Origin: Leadbetterella lacustris
GTDB lineage: Bacteria; Bacteroidota; Bacteroidia; Cytophagales; Spirosomataceae
Assembly: GCA_965234335.1 (NCBI GenBank)
Contig: OZ248454.1
Coordinates: forward strand, 124,001-188,000
Direction: 5' to 3'
DNA length: 64,000 bases
Part shown: in pieces, positions 34,968 to 44,563 of the stretch
How the letters are laid out: the number at the start of each line of letters is the position of its first letter
How positions within the stretch are numbered: the stretch's first letter is position 1
The notes under the pieces: model-generated
Seen by the model: only the letters and a program-made list of their open reading frames with translations
What the model was told of the DNA's origin: nothing
The model's database searches: none
Program-made: the position numbers and the translations under genes

Positions 34968-37900
34968 CTATTTAACCGAAATAACTTTTACATCACCCAA
35001 AAGACCAGCAGGTACCAAAGGTGAGTTTGCGTGATAAAATGGCATTGTGGTGAATGTAGTCTTCACAGCATTCGGTTGGGCATCACCAATCAGTCGATTC
35101 ACCCAAGTGTTGGTCACTTCTATTTTTATGTTATTATCACCTACTTTTAAGGCACTTGTTATATCAACTTTGAAAGGTTTTTTCCAAACTGTTCTCATAT
35201 TTTGGCCATTCACAAAAACCTCAGCTATGTTTTTGACTTGGCCAAGATCAAGAATGACACTTCGACTCCGCTCAGTGTCCAAAGCTTTTTTATCAAAGTT
35301 AAATGTATTTTCATAAGTGGCTGTTCCTGAGAAATACTTGATATCAGCATCAGAGTTTTCGTGCCAAGAAGTCAACTTATCGAATGTCTTTGATTTGTTA
35401 TTCATACTTACTTTCCAAGGGCTATTTATGGTAGTCAACAAAACTTCGGTAGTTTTGGGTTTGGTATAAGACTGAGCAATAGCTTTGTCTTTAAACACCA
35501 CAAAATACGCATCCCAAGACTCAAACTTCAAAGGAACTATCGTACGACCGTCCTTTATTTGATAACTCAGCTTCTCGGTTTTCCCTGTTTGGGCATTCCA
35601 AAGTTCCGGTATTTTGCCAGAAACTCTAAAACTGACTTCAGCAGTAGTGGGATTATCGCTGCGGTTATTAAGCCAGTAAATATCCATGTTCACATTTCCA
35701 TTCAATTCCCTAAATGGGTAAAATGATTCTTTAGAAGAACGAAGTTCTCTATGTTTGTAAAGAATTTTATTATTTGTCTTGGTAATAATAATATCTGGTT
35801 CTACTTCTATTTTTTCACGTGAAGTAGTCACGTTAGGTAATGACCAAACTGCATTTGCTAATTCATTAAATAAACTAACATCATTTAAATCACCTAGACT
35901 AGGTGAACCAACAGGCTTTTCGCCAATTATTTTAATTCCTGCCTGTGCTAACCTCATAATATTCATGAGTAATTTAAAGGTCATATGCTTTGTTGATTTA
36001 TCTAAAATCAAAACTTCATATAGGTTCCCATTCAAACTTTTCATTTTCTTATTCTCTATTTCTATTCCACTTTGCAAACCAGTTAGATTAATGAAATCAT
36101 AGTCATAACCAATTGGTAGATAAGGAAGCTTTTCACGAAACTCCCAAGTAACATTCGTATTCTCGCCATACAAATACAGAATATCAGCTACGTTTCTGCC
36201 TTGTTGTAGCATGTATGAACTTCTACCCAAATAGTCCATCCAAGCTTTGGCTCCTGCCCCTGACCAAGTCTCTAATCTTGAAAAATACTGACCAAATGGC
36301 CCGAGTGAAAACCCGGGAGATTTATCTAAAGGTTGGTGAACGGAGGTATGAATCACAAAGCGATTAAGGCCAGAGGCCAACTCAAGGTCGGCAGTTCTCT
36401 TAAGTTTTTCGGGGTATTCTTGAAAAGGCCTTCCAACAGAAGTCATCGACTCCGCTGCTACGAAAGGTTTTCCATAAATATTGGCCACTGATGCTGCTTC
36501 TCTAATGTCGGCCTCGCTTCTAACTTCTTCGTCTGTACTAGGTACCAAACTTCCTGGTGTCCACATGGCAGCCATAGGAATATCGGCATTTCGTTTTACA
36601 TCCATACCATCAGCTAAGTATATCCTACCACCTTCATGTGACTCCGTATATCTTTTCATTCCGCGTTTGGCCAACTCCTCTCCTATTACATCATAATGGT
36701 TTTCGGCTATCATTTCACCGATGGTTTTTCTGAAATCCCAAAGAAATTTCTCACTTTCTTCCAAACCATTTACCACCCGACCTGTCAGAACGGGAAGATA
36801 TTTAAGCAAACTATAACCACGCCTCTTTTGAAACTCCTGCGGCATGTTTAGTGTCCAGTTCATGTGGCCAGCCTCATAACTATCTAAAACCATGTATTCT
36901 AAACCCTTGGCACCCAACTGTCCCCCTGTAGCATCTTTATACAAATCCAAATACGTATTTATGTATTTCTTAACAGCTTCTTTATCCAGCTTATCTACTT
37001 CAAGACCAGTGGCTTCTGGAGAAGCAGGGTGGTTTTGGCGACCAGTAAGGCTATAACCCATTCTAAGAATTATCCACTCACCACCAGCAGGAATTGTCCA
37101 ATTCAAACTACCGTCGGCATCAACTTTGGAAGTCAAATCAACTATATTTTGGCTGGCAATAACGTCGGGAATTTCACTTTTAAAACTCAAATCCCCGTAT
37201 TCACCATTTTCTTTCCAAGAAGAAAAACCAGCTTTGTCTTCGGCCTGATTAATTCTTGAAGTGTTGTAAAGTACGAATTCCGCAACATTAACGCCATCAG
37301 GTTTTGTAGGTGCTGGAGCACCCATCATGGCGAGCATTGGACTTACAGTAATTGGCAGTGTTTCAAAACACATACGCCAGTGTTTGGCCGTAGTGGTAGG
37401 AATAGAAACCGTATTAAATGGAACTGTACTTCCTGATACTTTGCCTACTGTACGCCAATTGATTCCATCATCGCTTACTTTTAAACTTCTATTTTCGGGA
37501 GCACCATTAAACTCTGCGAGAGGATCTTGACTTGCACCGGATACTGCAAATGCCCGGAAAGTTTGTGGTTCATCGAACGAATATTGAACATACATATCCT
37601 GCCCAACTTCCATCGGAGGTATGGCATAAGAAGTTTTTATGTCGTGATCCAAAAGCCCTTTAACATCAAAATCACCTCCCGAAACCGTAATTTTAGGATT
37701 CATTAGAGGCAGGTGTTTTTCTTTATCAGATAACTTATAAGCTATTACAAATGCGTCTGCGGCAAACTCCGGCTTTACACCTACAAAACCTCCTGAAATA
37801 CCTCCACCACTTTCAGGAACTTCTTGATATTTACCAATATTGTTTGGTATTGCGGGAAGCTTGCCGTTAAAAGTTTCACCACCATTTATCAGTACTTCTG

Positions 37901-38303
37901 ACCATACAATTTTCTTCATGGCATCCTTTGGCTCTACCCAAGGTCCGCCAGTTACGCTCCATCCCGGAGAACCAGCTATGGCCATTTCCAAACCATTTTT
38001 GATAGCCAAATCTGTGGTAAACTTGAAAGCATCTTTCCAGTCAGGTGTCATAAAAACAAGTTTTTTGGGGACCACCACAGGTGTAAACAAGTTGGCATCA
38101 AAGTTTTGAAAGCCTCCAATTCCTGTGTTTTTCATCCAATCGAGGTCTTTTTGTATGCCTTCTTTTGAGATGTTTCCGTTCATCCAATGCCACCATACAC
38201 GTGGTTTGGCAGTATTTGGCGGTGTTTGGAAGCCTTTCTGCAAAGTACTTTGAGCCATTAATTGCGATTGAAACAATAACAAGCCAATAAATAGTTTTTT
38301 CAT
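34968..38303 (-). CDS. GH106-family glycosidase (alpha-L-rhamnosidase type)
   Basis: 1111 residues from ATG 38303, chosen because it begins the signal peptide MKKLFIGLLLFQSQLMAQ; the frame is open to 38360. GH106 hallmarks: PRVWWHWMNGNISKEGIQKD near the start, MAIAGSPGWSVTGGPW, the discoidin-like domain, DSYEAGHMNW, VAAESMTSVGRPFQEYPEKL and the C-terminal galactose-binding domain with FVNGQNMRTVWKKPF. Secreted or periplasmic; members remove alpha-L-rhamnose from pectic polysaccharides or flavonoids. In the C-terminal domain the residues DTERSRSV are encoded by a copy of the palindromic element at 35256-35279, an insertion in a surface loop before VILDLG. It forms an operon with the esterase upstream (33 bp apart). 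Confidence 0.9.
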   Translation of the reverse strand: MKKLFIGLLLFQSQLMAQSTLQKGFQTPPNTAKPRVWWHWMNGNISKEGIQKDLDWMKNTGIGGFQNFDANLFTPVVVPKKLVFMTPDWKDAFKFTTDLAIKNGLEMAIAGSPGWSVTGGPWVEPKDAMKKIVWSEVLINGGETFNGKLPAIPNNIGKYQEVPESGGGISGGFVGVKPEFAADAFVIAYKLSDKEKHLPLMNPKITVSGGDFDVKGLLDHDIKTSYAIPPMEVGQDMYVQYSFDEPQTFRAFAVSGASQDPLAEFNGAPENRSLKVSDDGINWRTVGKVSGSTVPFNTVSIPTTTAKHWRMCFETLPITVSPMLAMMGAPAPTKPDGVNVAEFVLYNTSRINQAEDKAGFSSWKENGEYGDLSFKSEIPDVIASQNIVDLTSKVDADGSLNWTIPAGGEWIILRMGYSLTGRQNHPASPEATGLEVDKLDKEAVKKYINTYLDLYKDATGGQLGAKGLEYMVLDSYEAGHMNWTLNMPQEFQKRRGYSLLKYLPVLTGRVVNGLEESEKFLWDFRKTIGEMIAENHYDVIGEELAKRGMKRYTESHEGGRIYLADGMDVKRNADIPMAAMWTPGSLVPSTDEEVRSEADIREAASVANIYGKPFVAAESMTSVGRPFQEYPEKLKRTADLELASGLNRFVIHTSVHQPLDKSPGFSLGPFGQYFSRLETWSGAGAKAWMDYLGRSSYMLQQGRNVADILYLYGENTNVTWEFREKLPYLPIGYDYDFINLTGLQSGIEIENKKMKSLNGNLYEVLILDKSTKHMTFKLLMNIMRLAQAGIKIIGEKPVGSPSLGDLNDVSLFNELANAVWSLPNVTTSREKIEVEPDIIITKTNNKILYKHRELRSSKESFYPFRELNGNVNMDIYWLNNRSDNPTTAEVSFRVSGKIPELWNAQTGKTEKLSYQIKDGRTIVPLKFESWDAYFVVFKDKAIAQSYTKPKTTEVLLTTINSPWKVSMNNKSKTFDKLTSWHENSDADIKYFSGTATYENTFNFDKKALDTERSRSVILDLGQVKNIAEVFVNGQNMRTVWKKPFKVDITSALKVGDNNIKIEVTNTWVNRLIGDAQPNAVKTTFTTMPFYHANSPLVPAGLLGDVKVISVK
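35256..35279. repeat. 24-bp palindromic element inside the GH106 gene
   Basis: GACACTTCGACTCCGCTCAG followed by TGTC, with GACACT/AGTGTC ends as an inverted repeat. The core equals the first unit of the array at 157-180. It stays in frame and adds DTERSRSV to the protein. Confidence 0.9.
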
Positions 38304-38335
38304 AAATAATGATCGGTTGAAAAGAATAAACTGAA

Positions 38336-39202
38336 TCAATTTCGCTTGAAAAATGCCCAAGCTTCTAAATAAATATCGATATCATTGGGATAGTCGTGTT
38401 TACCGCCAATTACTTTGTAAAGCGTTATTTCTGGTTTTCTTTTTGACTTGTAAGTGTATTTCTCAACAGTTTTACCATCTTTTGTATCTCTGTCCGGCAT
38501 GGCTTCCATTTTTGGAGAGCCTTTATAGCCTGCAAGACTTGACCAATATTGAAGAGTTCGGTCAGTTGACCTGACGAAACCGAGATTTACTTTTGGTCCC
38601 AGTTTTACTTCACCACCATTATAAGGATTTATTTCATCGGCAGTTCCGTTAACTATCATCACGGGTTTGGCTACACGTTTTTCGGTGCAATCGATGTTGT
38701 TGGTATCGGGTAAATTAGCTATAAACGCCGTAATGGCCCTAAATTTCTCTGGCATATTAAGGGCCAGTTTGTAAGCCATGTGGCCACCTCCAGAGGTGCC
38801 AATGGCAAAAACTTTCTTTTCATTGATATCATATTTGGTTTTGAAATAGTCTATCATTTGGCTAAAAAAAGCTTCCTCATTGATATTCTCCATATTGGCT
38901 GCTGAATTTGCAGTTTTGCGGCATTCGTTCCAATATCTTTTGTAACCGTTGGGATATACCAAAAAGATATTTTCATCAGCGGCAATGGCTTCCAATTTCT
39001 TTTCAGCATCGCTTTTTCTGATAACTTGTCCATCGCCTTGTGAACCGTGAATCACGAATACCAATGCGGCTAAAGGCTTTGGAGCAGGAATAAAATAAAA
39101 ACTGCGTTGATTATTTTCAATAAGTATGGAATCTGCCAAAGTTTGAGCCTCAGCCGATATTGCTAACAGAGCGAAAAGAAAAATGGTAATGAATATTTTC
39201 AT
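38336..39202 (-). CDS. PHB-depolymerase/feruloyl-esterase-like secreted hydrolase (LpqC type)
   Basis: A 288-residue exported esterase with a signal peptide (1-19, ending AEAQ). It has the LpqC/PHB depolymerase pattern LVFVIHGSQGDGQVIRKS, nucleophile FAIGTSGGGHMAYKLA, MIVNGTADEINPYNGGE and KVIGGKHDYPND at the catalytic histidine. Such enzymes hydrolyse short-chain esters on polysaccharides or polyhydroxybutyrate. It is upstream of and cotranscribed with the GH106 gene, so a joint role in degrading a decorated pectic glycan is plausible. Confidence 0.88.
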   Translation of the reverse strand: MKIFITIFLFALLAISAEAQTLADSILIENNQRSFYFIPAPKPLAALVFVIHGSQGDGQVIRKSDAEKKLEAIAADENIFLVYPNGYKRYWNECRKTANSAANMENINEEAFFSQMIDYFKTKYDINEKKVFAIGTSGGGHMAYKLALNMPEKFRAITAFIANLPDTNNIDCTEKRVAKPVMIVNGTADEINPYNGGEVKLGPKVNLGFVRSTDRTLQYWSSLAGYKGSPKMEAMPDRDTKDGKTVEKYTYKSKRKPEITLYKVIGGKHDYPNDIDIYLEAWAFFKRN

Positions 39203-39329
39203 TTTTGATATTAAATTTTATGGGATAATAAGGTTAAAAAAGAAGGCCATTTTATCATTTACACTAATTCCGAAATTTCTAAAGGAATCATTGTTATATT
39301 AAAAAAAGCCATTTAAAAGTTCGAACAAA

Positions 39330-39941
39330 TCACTTAACCATAATGAGTTTATCGATTTTAGCTGTATCTGACTTATCAGCCGCTTTGGTAATTTTCAACA
39401 AAGTCACCAAAATACTGTCAGACTTAATGCGTGCATTGGCTTTGGTAATAATAGAATTAGAGTAGTTACCTGCCTTCGAACTATTGGCTACTTCGTAAGT
39501 ATTTTTTAAGCTATCATTTCTGAAATAGCTCAAAAATACATGCGAACCATAAAAAAAAGGGGAAGCATCCATGCTCACAAACTGAAGTTTCCAAAGTTCA
39601 TATCTTTCAGTTTTGCTTTTAAATAAAGTCTTGACTTGATAAGCTCCAGCATCGGCAATTTCTCCATTCTTAATTGACTTCAAATAAGAGTCATATGCTT
39701 TATTTGATTTCAAAGAATCCACTTTTTGTAAACCCGAAAAATAAAATACAAAATCGGTATTATCTTCCAAACCGATGATATTTCTTGACATTTGGTTTAC
39801 TTTAAAATCGGTCAATTCCCTGTACGAAGTGGAATCAATCTTATCCATCTTTACCTCGTAATCGACTTTGTTTTTCAGGTTAGACTCACTGCATGAGTAA
39901 AATAAATTGGCTAAAACTGGGAGAAACAATAGTTTTTTCAT
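39330..39941 (-). CDS. Lipoprotein of unknown function
   Basis: A 203-residue lipoprotein (lipobox FYSC, Cys17). The mature part is lysine- and serine-rich with no recognised domain. It ends 128 bp before the esterase start and may be a separate unit. Confidence 0.65.
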   Translation of the reverse strand: MKKLLFLPVLANLFYSCSESNLKNKVDYEVKMDKIDSTSYRELTDFKVNQMSRNIIGLEDNTDFVFYFSGLQKVDSLKSNKAYDSYLKSIKNGEIADAGAYQVKTLFKSKTERYELWKLQFVSMDASPFFYGSHVFLSYFRNDSLKNTYEVANSSKAGNYSNSIITKANARIKSDSILVTLLKITKAADKSDTAKIDKLIMVK

Positions 39942-39953
39942 ATGTTTATAATT

Positions 39954-39980
39954 TACCGCTAAGACGCTATGACGCTAAGA
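39954..39980. repeat. GACGCTA-type short repeat
   Basis: ACCGCTAAGACGCTATGACG followed by CTAAGA. A related sequence (ACGCTAGGCCGCTATGACGC) lies at about 54718 upstream of pcaF. This is a dispersed intergenic repeat; no function is evident. Confidence 0.6.
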
Positions 39981-40028
39981 AATAATCATTCCCCTTTGTG
40001 TCTAAAATCTTAGTCATGAATGTTTCAT

Positions 40029-40328
40029 TTATATTTTATTGTAAGGTGTATAATCAATTTCTAAGAAGTCCTCCACGTTAGGAATCCAGAAAGTTTGTAT
40101 AAAATCAACATGAACTGGATGGTTAGAATAAATATCGTAGTGTTCTTGGCTTTCAAATTCCATTGAAATACCATATTCAAACTTATTTTTGGGGCTTATC
40201 TGGTTCAAAACCTCAAACTTCTGCACATTAGGAATATCTACAAGCGTATCAACGGCTTCAAAAAAAGCTTGCTTGGACTCATGGGAAATATTCTCTTTTA
40301 GTTTAAGAATGACGGAATGGCGTATCAT
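40029..40328 (-). CDS. Dabb (stress-responsive alpha/beta barrel) domain protein
   Basis: A 99-residue single-domain protein: MIRHSVILKLKENISHESKQ at the start, then FEYGISMEFESQEHYDIYSN and HPVHVDFIQTFWIP. This is the Dabb ferredoxin-like fold seen in small dimeric proteins and some cyclases. It lies downstream of a TIM-barrel isomerase-like gene and may belong to the same transcript. Function unknown. Confidence 0.88.
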   Translation of the reverse strand: MIRHSVILKLKENISHESKQAFFEAVDTLVDIPNVQKFEVLNQISPKNKFEYGISMEFESQEHYDIYSNHPVHVDFIQTFWIPNVEDFLEIDYTPYNKI

Positions 40329-40425
40329 ATTTTGGGGCTTGAGTTTAATTTATTGTATAATATAGAATTTCGAATAGGATTTTTTTCCCTGACAACTTAA
40401 ACAGTCAAGGTCATTCAATTTTCTT

Positions 40426-41298
40426 TTAAAGTCTTAATATTTCACGGTAATATTTGACGGTCTGTTTTACTGAACTTAAGTTATTGGGCTTCTCTTTGGT
40501 GTCTCTTTCTATATTGATATTACCTCTAAAATCCTGTCTTTTCAGTTCATCAAAAATTGCAGGAAAATCAATCACACCCGTACCAACTGGTACGTCCTGA
40601 ATTTTGGTGTTATTATACGCTGCGATGTCTTTTAGATGTATTCCTATTATTTTCCCTTCCAATTTCTTGATGGCGTCAAGCGGATTCAGGCCAGACTTTG
40701 GATAATGTCCGAGGTCAGGACAAGCACCAAAACTCGAATGACCTGCAATGGCTGCTAACACAGAATCTGGGTGCCAATAAATACTATTTCCGTTCCAGTG
40801 ATTGTGCAATGCCACTTTTATACTATACGCTTTAGCCAAGCTATCTACACTGTCCCACATATTTTTAGGCGGTTCAGCAGTTACATATTTGACGCCAAAA
40901 CGCTTTGCAAACTCAAAATCACGCTTCCAATTGTCTACAGTTTTACCACCAGTTATGTAAATGGACTCCATCTTGAAACCTTTTTGATTAAGTTTGGCCT
41001 TCAATTGTTGTACACCTGACGGAGATAAATTCATGAGGAGACTATCTTTGAGTTCGATGCCTGCCTTAGCAAATGTAAATCCCTCCACATATTTAATACC
41101 GGCACTATCGGCATAATCTAGCTGCTGCGGAAAAGACATATTGCTAAAAGTGTACAAAGCTAAACCGAGTTTCCAATTTGAAGGATCACCTTTGCTCTTT
41201 TTGGTTTTAGATTGTGCTAAACCTTGAATTGTACTGTACAAAAAAAGAACAATCACAACAGCTATTTGTAATACGGGAGACTTTCCAGACAACTTCAT
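40426..41298 (-). CDS. Exported sugar phosphate isomerase/epimerase-like TIM-barrel protein
   Basis: A 290-residue AP-endonuclease-2-type TIM barrel with a signal peptide (1-28, ending GLAQ). Metal-site residues are visible in KVALHNHWNG, CPDLGHYPKSG, IGIHLKDI and NINIERDTKEKP. Members act on sugars or polyols; in Bacteroidota exported versions occur in polysaccharide loci. The substrate cannot be stated. Confidence 0.88.
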   Translation of the reverse strand: MKLSGKSPVLQIAVVIVLFLYSTIQGLAQSKTKKSKGDPSNWKLGLALYTFSNMSFPQQLDYADSAGIKYVEGFTFAKAGIELKDSLLMNLSPSGVQQLKAKLNQKGFKMESIYITGGKTVDNWKRDFEFAKRFGVKYVTAEPPKNMWDSVDSLAKAYSIKVALHNHWNGNSIYWHPDSVLAAIAGHSSFGACPDLGHYPKSGLNPLDAIKKLEGKIIGIHLKDIAAYNNTKIQDVPVGTGVIDFPAIFDELKRQDFRGNINIERDTKEKPNNLSSVKQTVKYYREILRL

Positions 41299-41337
41299 TT
41301 TGATAATTATTTAAGTTTAATTTTGCTTTAATTGTCA

Positions 41338-42117
41338 TTAATAAGGCGAAACTCCCACTGAGGTCCACCCCCCATCAATAACCAAATTTTGCCCCATGAT
41401 TTGTCTCGAAAGTGGCGAAACTAGGAACAATGCAGCATGAGCAATGTCCTCAATTGTGGCTGGCTTTCCAGACGGTGTAATTCTCGACCAGGTAGAGATA
41501 TACTCGGCATCTTCCAAGGTTCGTTCTGTAAGTGTCGCTCCTGGTACAATGGTATTTATGTTGATACCATGAGGTGCCAAATCCACAATCAAATTCTTAG
41601 CCAACTGATCTATTGCAGCTTTTGTCATTCCATAGGCAGCCAAGTTTTTGTGAGCGGCATGAGCAGTGACAGATGATGTAAGCAACACACTCCCACCTTG
41701 CCCTTGAACTACCATTTGTTTAGTGGCGGCTTGTGTAAGGAAAAACGTTCCAAAAAGATTCACCCGCAACAAATGTTCCATAGAAGCTGTTTGATACTCC
41801 CAAAAGTCACCAAAGGTGGTGATCCCTGCATTGGCCACAAGGGTGTCTAATCTACCAAAATTCTCAACCGAAAACTTTATAATATCTTGTATGACAGACA
41901 TTTCCGAAATATCACCCGCAAATGCACTGCAGATTCCTCCTTCTTTCGAAATAACCTGACTAGCTTTCTCGGCCAAGTCTTGATCAATATCATTTAAAAC
42001 TACCTTGGCACCATTTGCAGCTAGTTGCCGAGCTATTTCAAAACCTATTCCTATGCCAGCACCTGTAACGATGGCTACTTGATTAAAGAATGAATTACTT
42101 CCTTGTTTTTTGTCCAA
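41338..42117 (-). CDS. SDR-family oxidoreductase
   Basis: A 259-residue classical short-chain dehydrogenase. NAD(P) motif VTGAGIGIGFEIA (T-G-x3-G-x-G), NAG at VANAGIT, catalytic Ser in LTSSVTAHAA and YGMTK (Y-x3-K). It ends with the dimer motif DGGWT. The substrate is unknown; sugar or hydroxyacyl substrates are both possible. It is the first gene of a minus-strand group with the isomerase and Dabb genes. Confidence 0.92.
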   Translation of the reverse strand: MDKKQGSNSFFNQVAIVTGAGIGIGFEIARQLAANGAKVVLNDIDQDLAEKASQVISKEGGICSAFAGDISEMSVIQDIIKFSVENFGRLDTLVANAGITTFGDFWEYQTASMEHLLRVNLFGTFFLTQAATKQMVVQGQGGSVLLTSSVTAHAAHKNLAAYGMTKAAIDQLAKNLIVDLAPHGININTIVPGATLTERTLEDAEYISTWSRITPSGKPATIEDIAHAALFLVSPLSRQIMGQNLVIDGGWTSVGVSPY

Positions 42118-42327
42118 TTTAAATTTTACCCATTAATGAGCATAAAAGTATGAAAAAACTGATTTAAGAAATATTCGAGCTAAATATTTAATCATAATCA
42201 CTAAGCAATACAAAAAACAAAAACTCCGAAAATCTAAAAAAACTATTTATCAAAACTAAAGAAAACAAGGCATCAAACTAGCCTGCACTGTTGACTCTTT
42301 AAGCCAACCATTCTACACTTTTTGGTA

Positions 42328-42672
42328 TCATGTTGATTTTATAATCGCAGTTAATAGTTTTCTAAATTCTTCATAATCTGATTTTAATTCTTTGAGTTCA
42401 AATTAAATAAAATTACCTTCTTCAAGAAGTCTTAACCAATATAAAGTCTCTCTGTTTTCATTAGATGCAATACCCATTTAACCAGAAAAGTCTTTTTTAT
42501 AATTACCAACATTTGCTTCCTCAATATTAGCATCAATACTTGTAGCACTTATTAAAAACTGTTTGGATAAAACAAATTCACTTTTAGCGAAGAGCTTTTT
42601 AAACAAGCTTATTGACTCAAAATCAAAAGACTTAATTTTGACAATATTTTCTTTCAGGCAAAATCGATATTA
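42328..42672 (-). pseudogene. Four-helix-bundle (23S rRNA intervening-sequence-type) protein, broken
   Basis: Reading leftwards from 42660: LKENIVKIKSFDF, LFKKLFAKSEFVLSKQFLIS, ATSIDANIEEANVGNYKKDF, SG, TAA, MGIASNENRETLYWLRLLEE, GNFI, TAA, FELKELKSDYEEFRKLLTAI and a final TGA at 42328. This is clearly the S23/four-helix-bundle family, but two in-frame TAA codons (from what should be Lys or Glu codons) break it and no start codon is found. The rest of the 42118-42713 gap contains nothing else. Confidence 0.88.
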
Positions 42673-42713
42673 ATATTACCCTTTTTAAAAATTCAGCATT
42701 AAAAATTCAAAAT

Positions 42714-43496
42714 TTACTTAAGTAACCTGCCCCCATCTACCGTAATTATATTTCCGGTAGAAAAAGTCAACTGCGTTGCAACTGCAAAAACGGCATTCGC
42801 TACATCATTGCCACTGGCAAACCTCTCAAGTGGTGTATTATCCATTTGATTTTTCAAAAAAGCTGGATCAAAGTTTTTGGTATATTCGCCTTCAACAAAC
42901 CCAGGTGAAACAGACACGACCCTGATTTTGGGAGCCAAAGCTCTAGCCAAAGACCTGGTCATAGAATCTACTGCCGATTTGGACGCACAATATGCCACAT
43001 TTGAACCGATGCCATAAATTCCTGCAATGGATGAAATATTCACAACCAAAGCCGTTTCTTCTGTGGACTTCAAAAGCAAATCTTTAAAAGCCCTTAGCAT
43101 CGCAAATCCTCCTCTAAAGTTGGTCTGCATTATTTTGTCAATCCATTCGTCTGATAAGGCGTCCAAATCTTCGTGTTTAACAGGTGTGGTGATACCTGCA
43201 TTGTTCACCAAAACATCCAATTTTCCGTATTTTTCAAGCACAAATTGCTTCAAGGTCGCGACTTTATCCGCATCAGTAGTTGGGGCATGAAAGATGCAAT
43301 GTTCGACACTTTCGATTGTCGATTGACGATTAATGGCTTCTCGTTCTGAAATCAATTTTAATTCTGCCAATAGCTTTTCGGCCTTTTCCTTATTAGAATT
43401 ATAAGTGACTATAACGCCGTAGTTATTCTCAGCAAATTTCCGACAAATAGCCGAACCAATTTCTCCTGCTCCACCAGTTACCAAAACTGTTTTCAT
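42714..43496 (-). CDS. SDR-family oxidoreductase (3-ketoacyl reductase-like)
   Basis: A 260-residue short-chain dehydrogenase with VTGGAGEIGSAICRKF, VNNAGITTPVKHEDL, Ser in NISSIAGIYG, YCASK and the tail FSTGNIITVDGGRLL. The segment around residues 50-75 (SEREAINRQSTIESVEHCIF) is longer than usual between beta2 and the NAG loop. The substrate is unknown. An unidentified relic lies upstream at 43621. Confidence 0.92.
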   Translation of the reverse strand: MKTVLVTGGAGEIGSAICRKFAENNYGVIVTYNSNKEKAEKLLAELKLISEREAINRQSTIESVEHCIFHAPTTDADKVATLKQFVLEKYGKLDVLVNNAGITTPVKHEDLDALSDEWIDKIMQTNFRGGFAMLRAFKDLLLKSTEETALVVNISSIAGIYGIGSNVAYCASKSAVDSMTRSLARALAPKIRVVSVSPGFVEGEYTKNFDPAFLKNQMDNTPLERFASGNDVANAVFAVATQLTFSTGNIITVDGGRLLK

Positions 43497-43620
43497 AAAA
43501 TTTTTTTTGTAAATATAAAATCCATATTCGTTAATCGAAAATCGTTTTTGGTAAATCGTTAATCTTCAATTCTTAATCTTAAATTCAACTCCCTACTGGG
43601 GGCTGTGAAGACAAACCTCC

Positions 43621-43758
43621 TCACCCAAATAAACGCCTGTTCTTTGTTGCTAAAGAAATATTTTTTGATGCAGCCTTGCTGACTTCAGCAAATAATTGTT
43701 CATTTCCCAAGCGTTCGTCAAACTCCACTATTTCTAATATCTTTTTCCAATGATTTTT
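43621..43758 (-). pseudogene. Unidentified C-terminal coding relic
   Basis: A 45-codon frame without a start encodes KNHWKKILEIVEFDERLGNE and QLFAEVSKAASKNISLATKN, RRLFG, then TGA. It looks like the end of a real enzyme but I cannot name the family. The rest of the 43497-43994 gap is AT-rich. Confidence 0.4.
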
Positions 43759-43994
43759 TCAGGATAAATCCTATAATTTTTTAACAAAAATAAGTAGGGC
43801 GTCAAACTCTTGAAAGTAAAATAAAAGCAAATTGTATGCATTTTCATGTATTTCTTTTCATATCCAAGAAACAATGGTATTTATTTCATTCAATCATGCT
43901 AAAAACCTAATAAAACTGCGGTTATTTTCCGTAAAAGAAAATTGAGTATTTTGAAATAAAAGATTTATGTTTTTATAATATTGCATAAAAAACC

Positions 43995-44522
43995 TTGACA
44001 ATGATAAATAGCCTATTAGCCATTTTACTTCTTATTTCGACTCTGTCATTTGCACAAAATACCCCGAAAGAACCCGATCTAGAATACGTCTGCGAACTCA
44101 AAGTAAAACTTAATTTGCCCTATATTGTGGGAGAAACACCCCACGGCTTAAGAAGGATAATTCCTATAATTGGAGGAACTGTTGAAGGCCCAAAAATCAA
44201 AGCTGAAATCCTGCCTGGCGGAGCTGATTGGCAAATAGTGAGGAAAGACGGTGTGGCTGAACTTGAAGCTCATTACCAAATGAAAACCGACGATGGAGCT
44301 ATTATTTATATCAAAAATGTGGGCTTAAGAGTGGCAACGCCTGAAGTTGCTGCTAGAATTGGCAGAGGAGAAAAAGTCAATCCTTCAGAATATTATTTCC
44401 GGGCAATACCAAAATTCGAGGCTCCAGTCGGCAAATATGAATGGATGAACAACTCAATTTTTTTATGTACGGGCGAAAGAAATCCTGACAATGTGGTCAT
44501 TAAAGTTTGGAAGCTTTTATAA
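43995..44522 (+). CDS. Exported DUF3237-family protein
   Basis: A 175-residue protein with a signal peptide (residues 1-20, ending SFAQ) and a DUF3237 domain: LEYVCELKVKL, GLRRIIPIIGGTVEGPKIKA, ILPGGADWQIVRKDGVAELE, PEYYFRAIP-like SEYYFRAIPKFEAPVGKYEW. The function of the family is unknown, but it recurs in aromatic and hydroxycinnamate loci, which fits the CoA-synthase relic and SDR downstream. Confidence 0.88.
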   Translation: MTMINSLLAILLLISTLSFAQNTPKEPDLEYVCELKVKLNLPYIVGETPHGLRRIIPIIGGTVEGPKIKAEILPGGADWQIVRKDGVAELEAHYQMKTDDGAIIYIKNVGLRVATPEVAARIGRGEKVNPSEYYFRAIPKFEAPVGKYEWMNNSIFLCTGERNPDNVVIKVWKLL

Positions 44523-44563
44523 GTTTCTAAATATCGCCGAGTAAATTTTAAGCACTAACCAAA

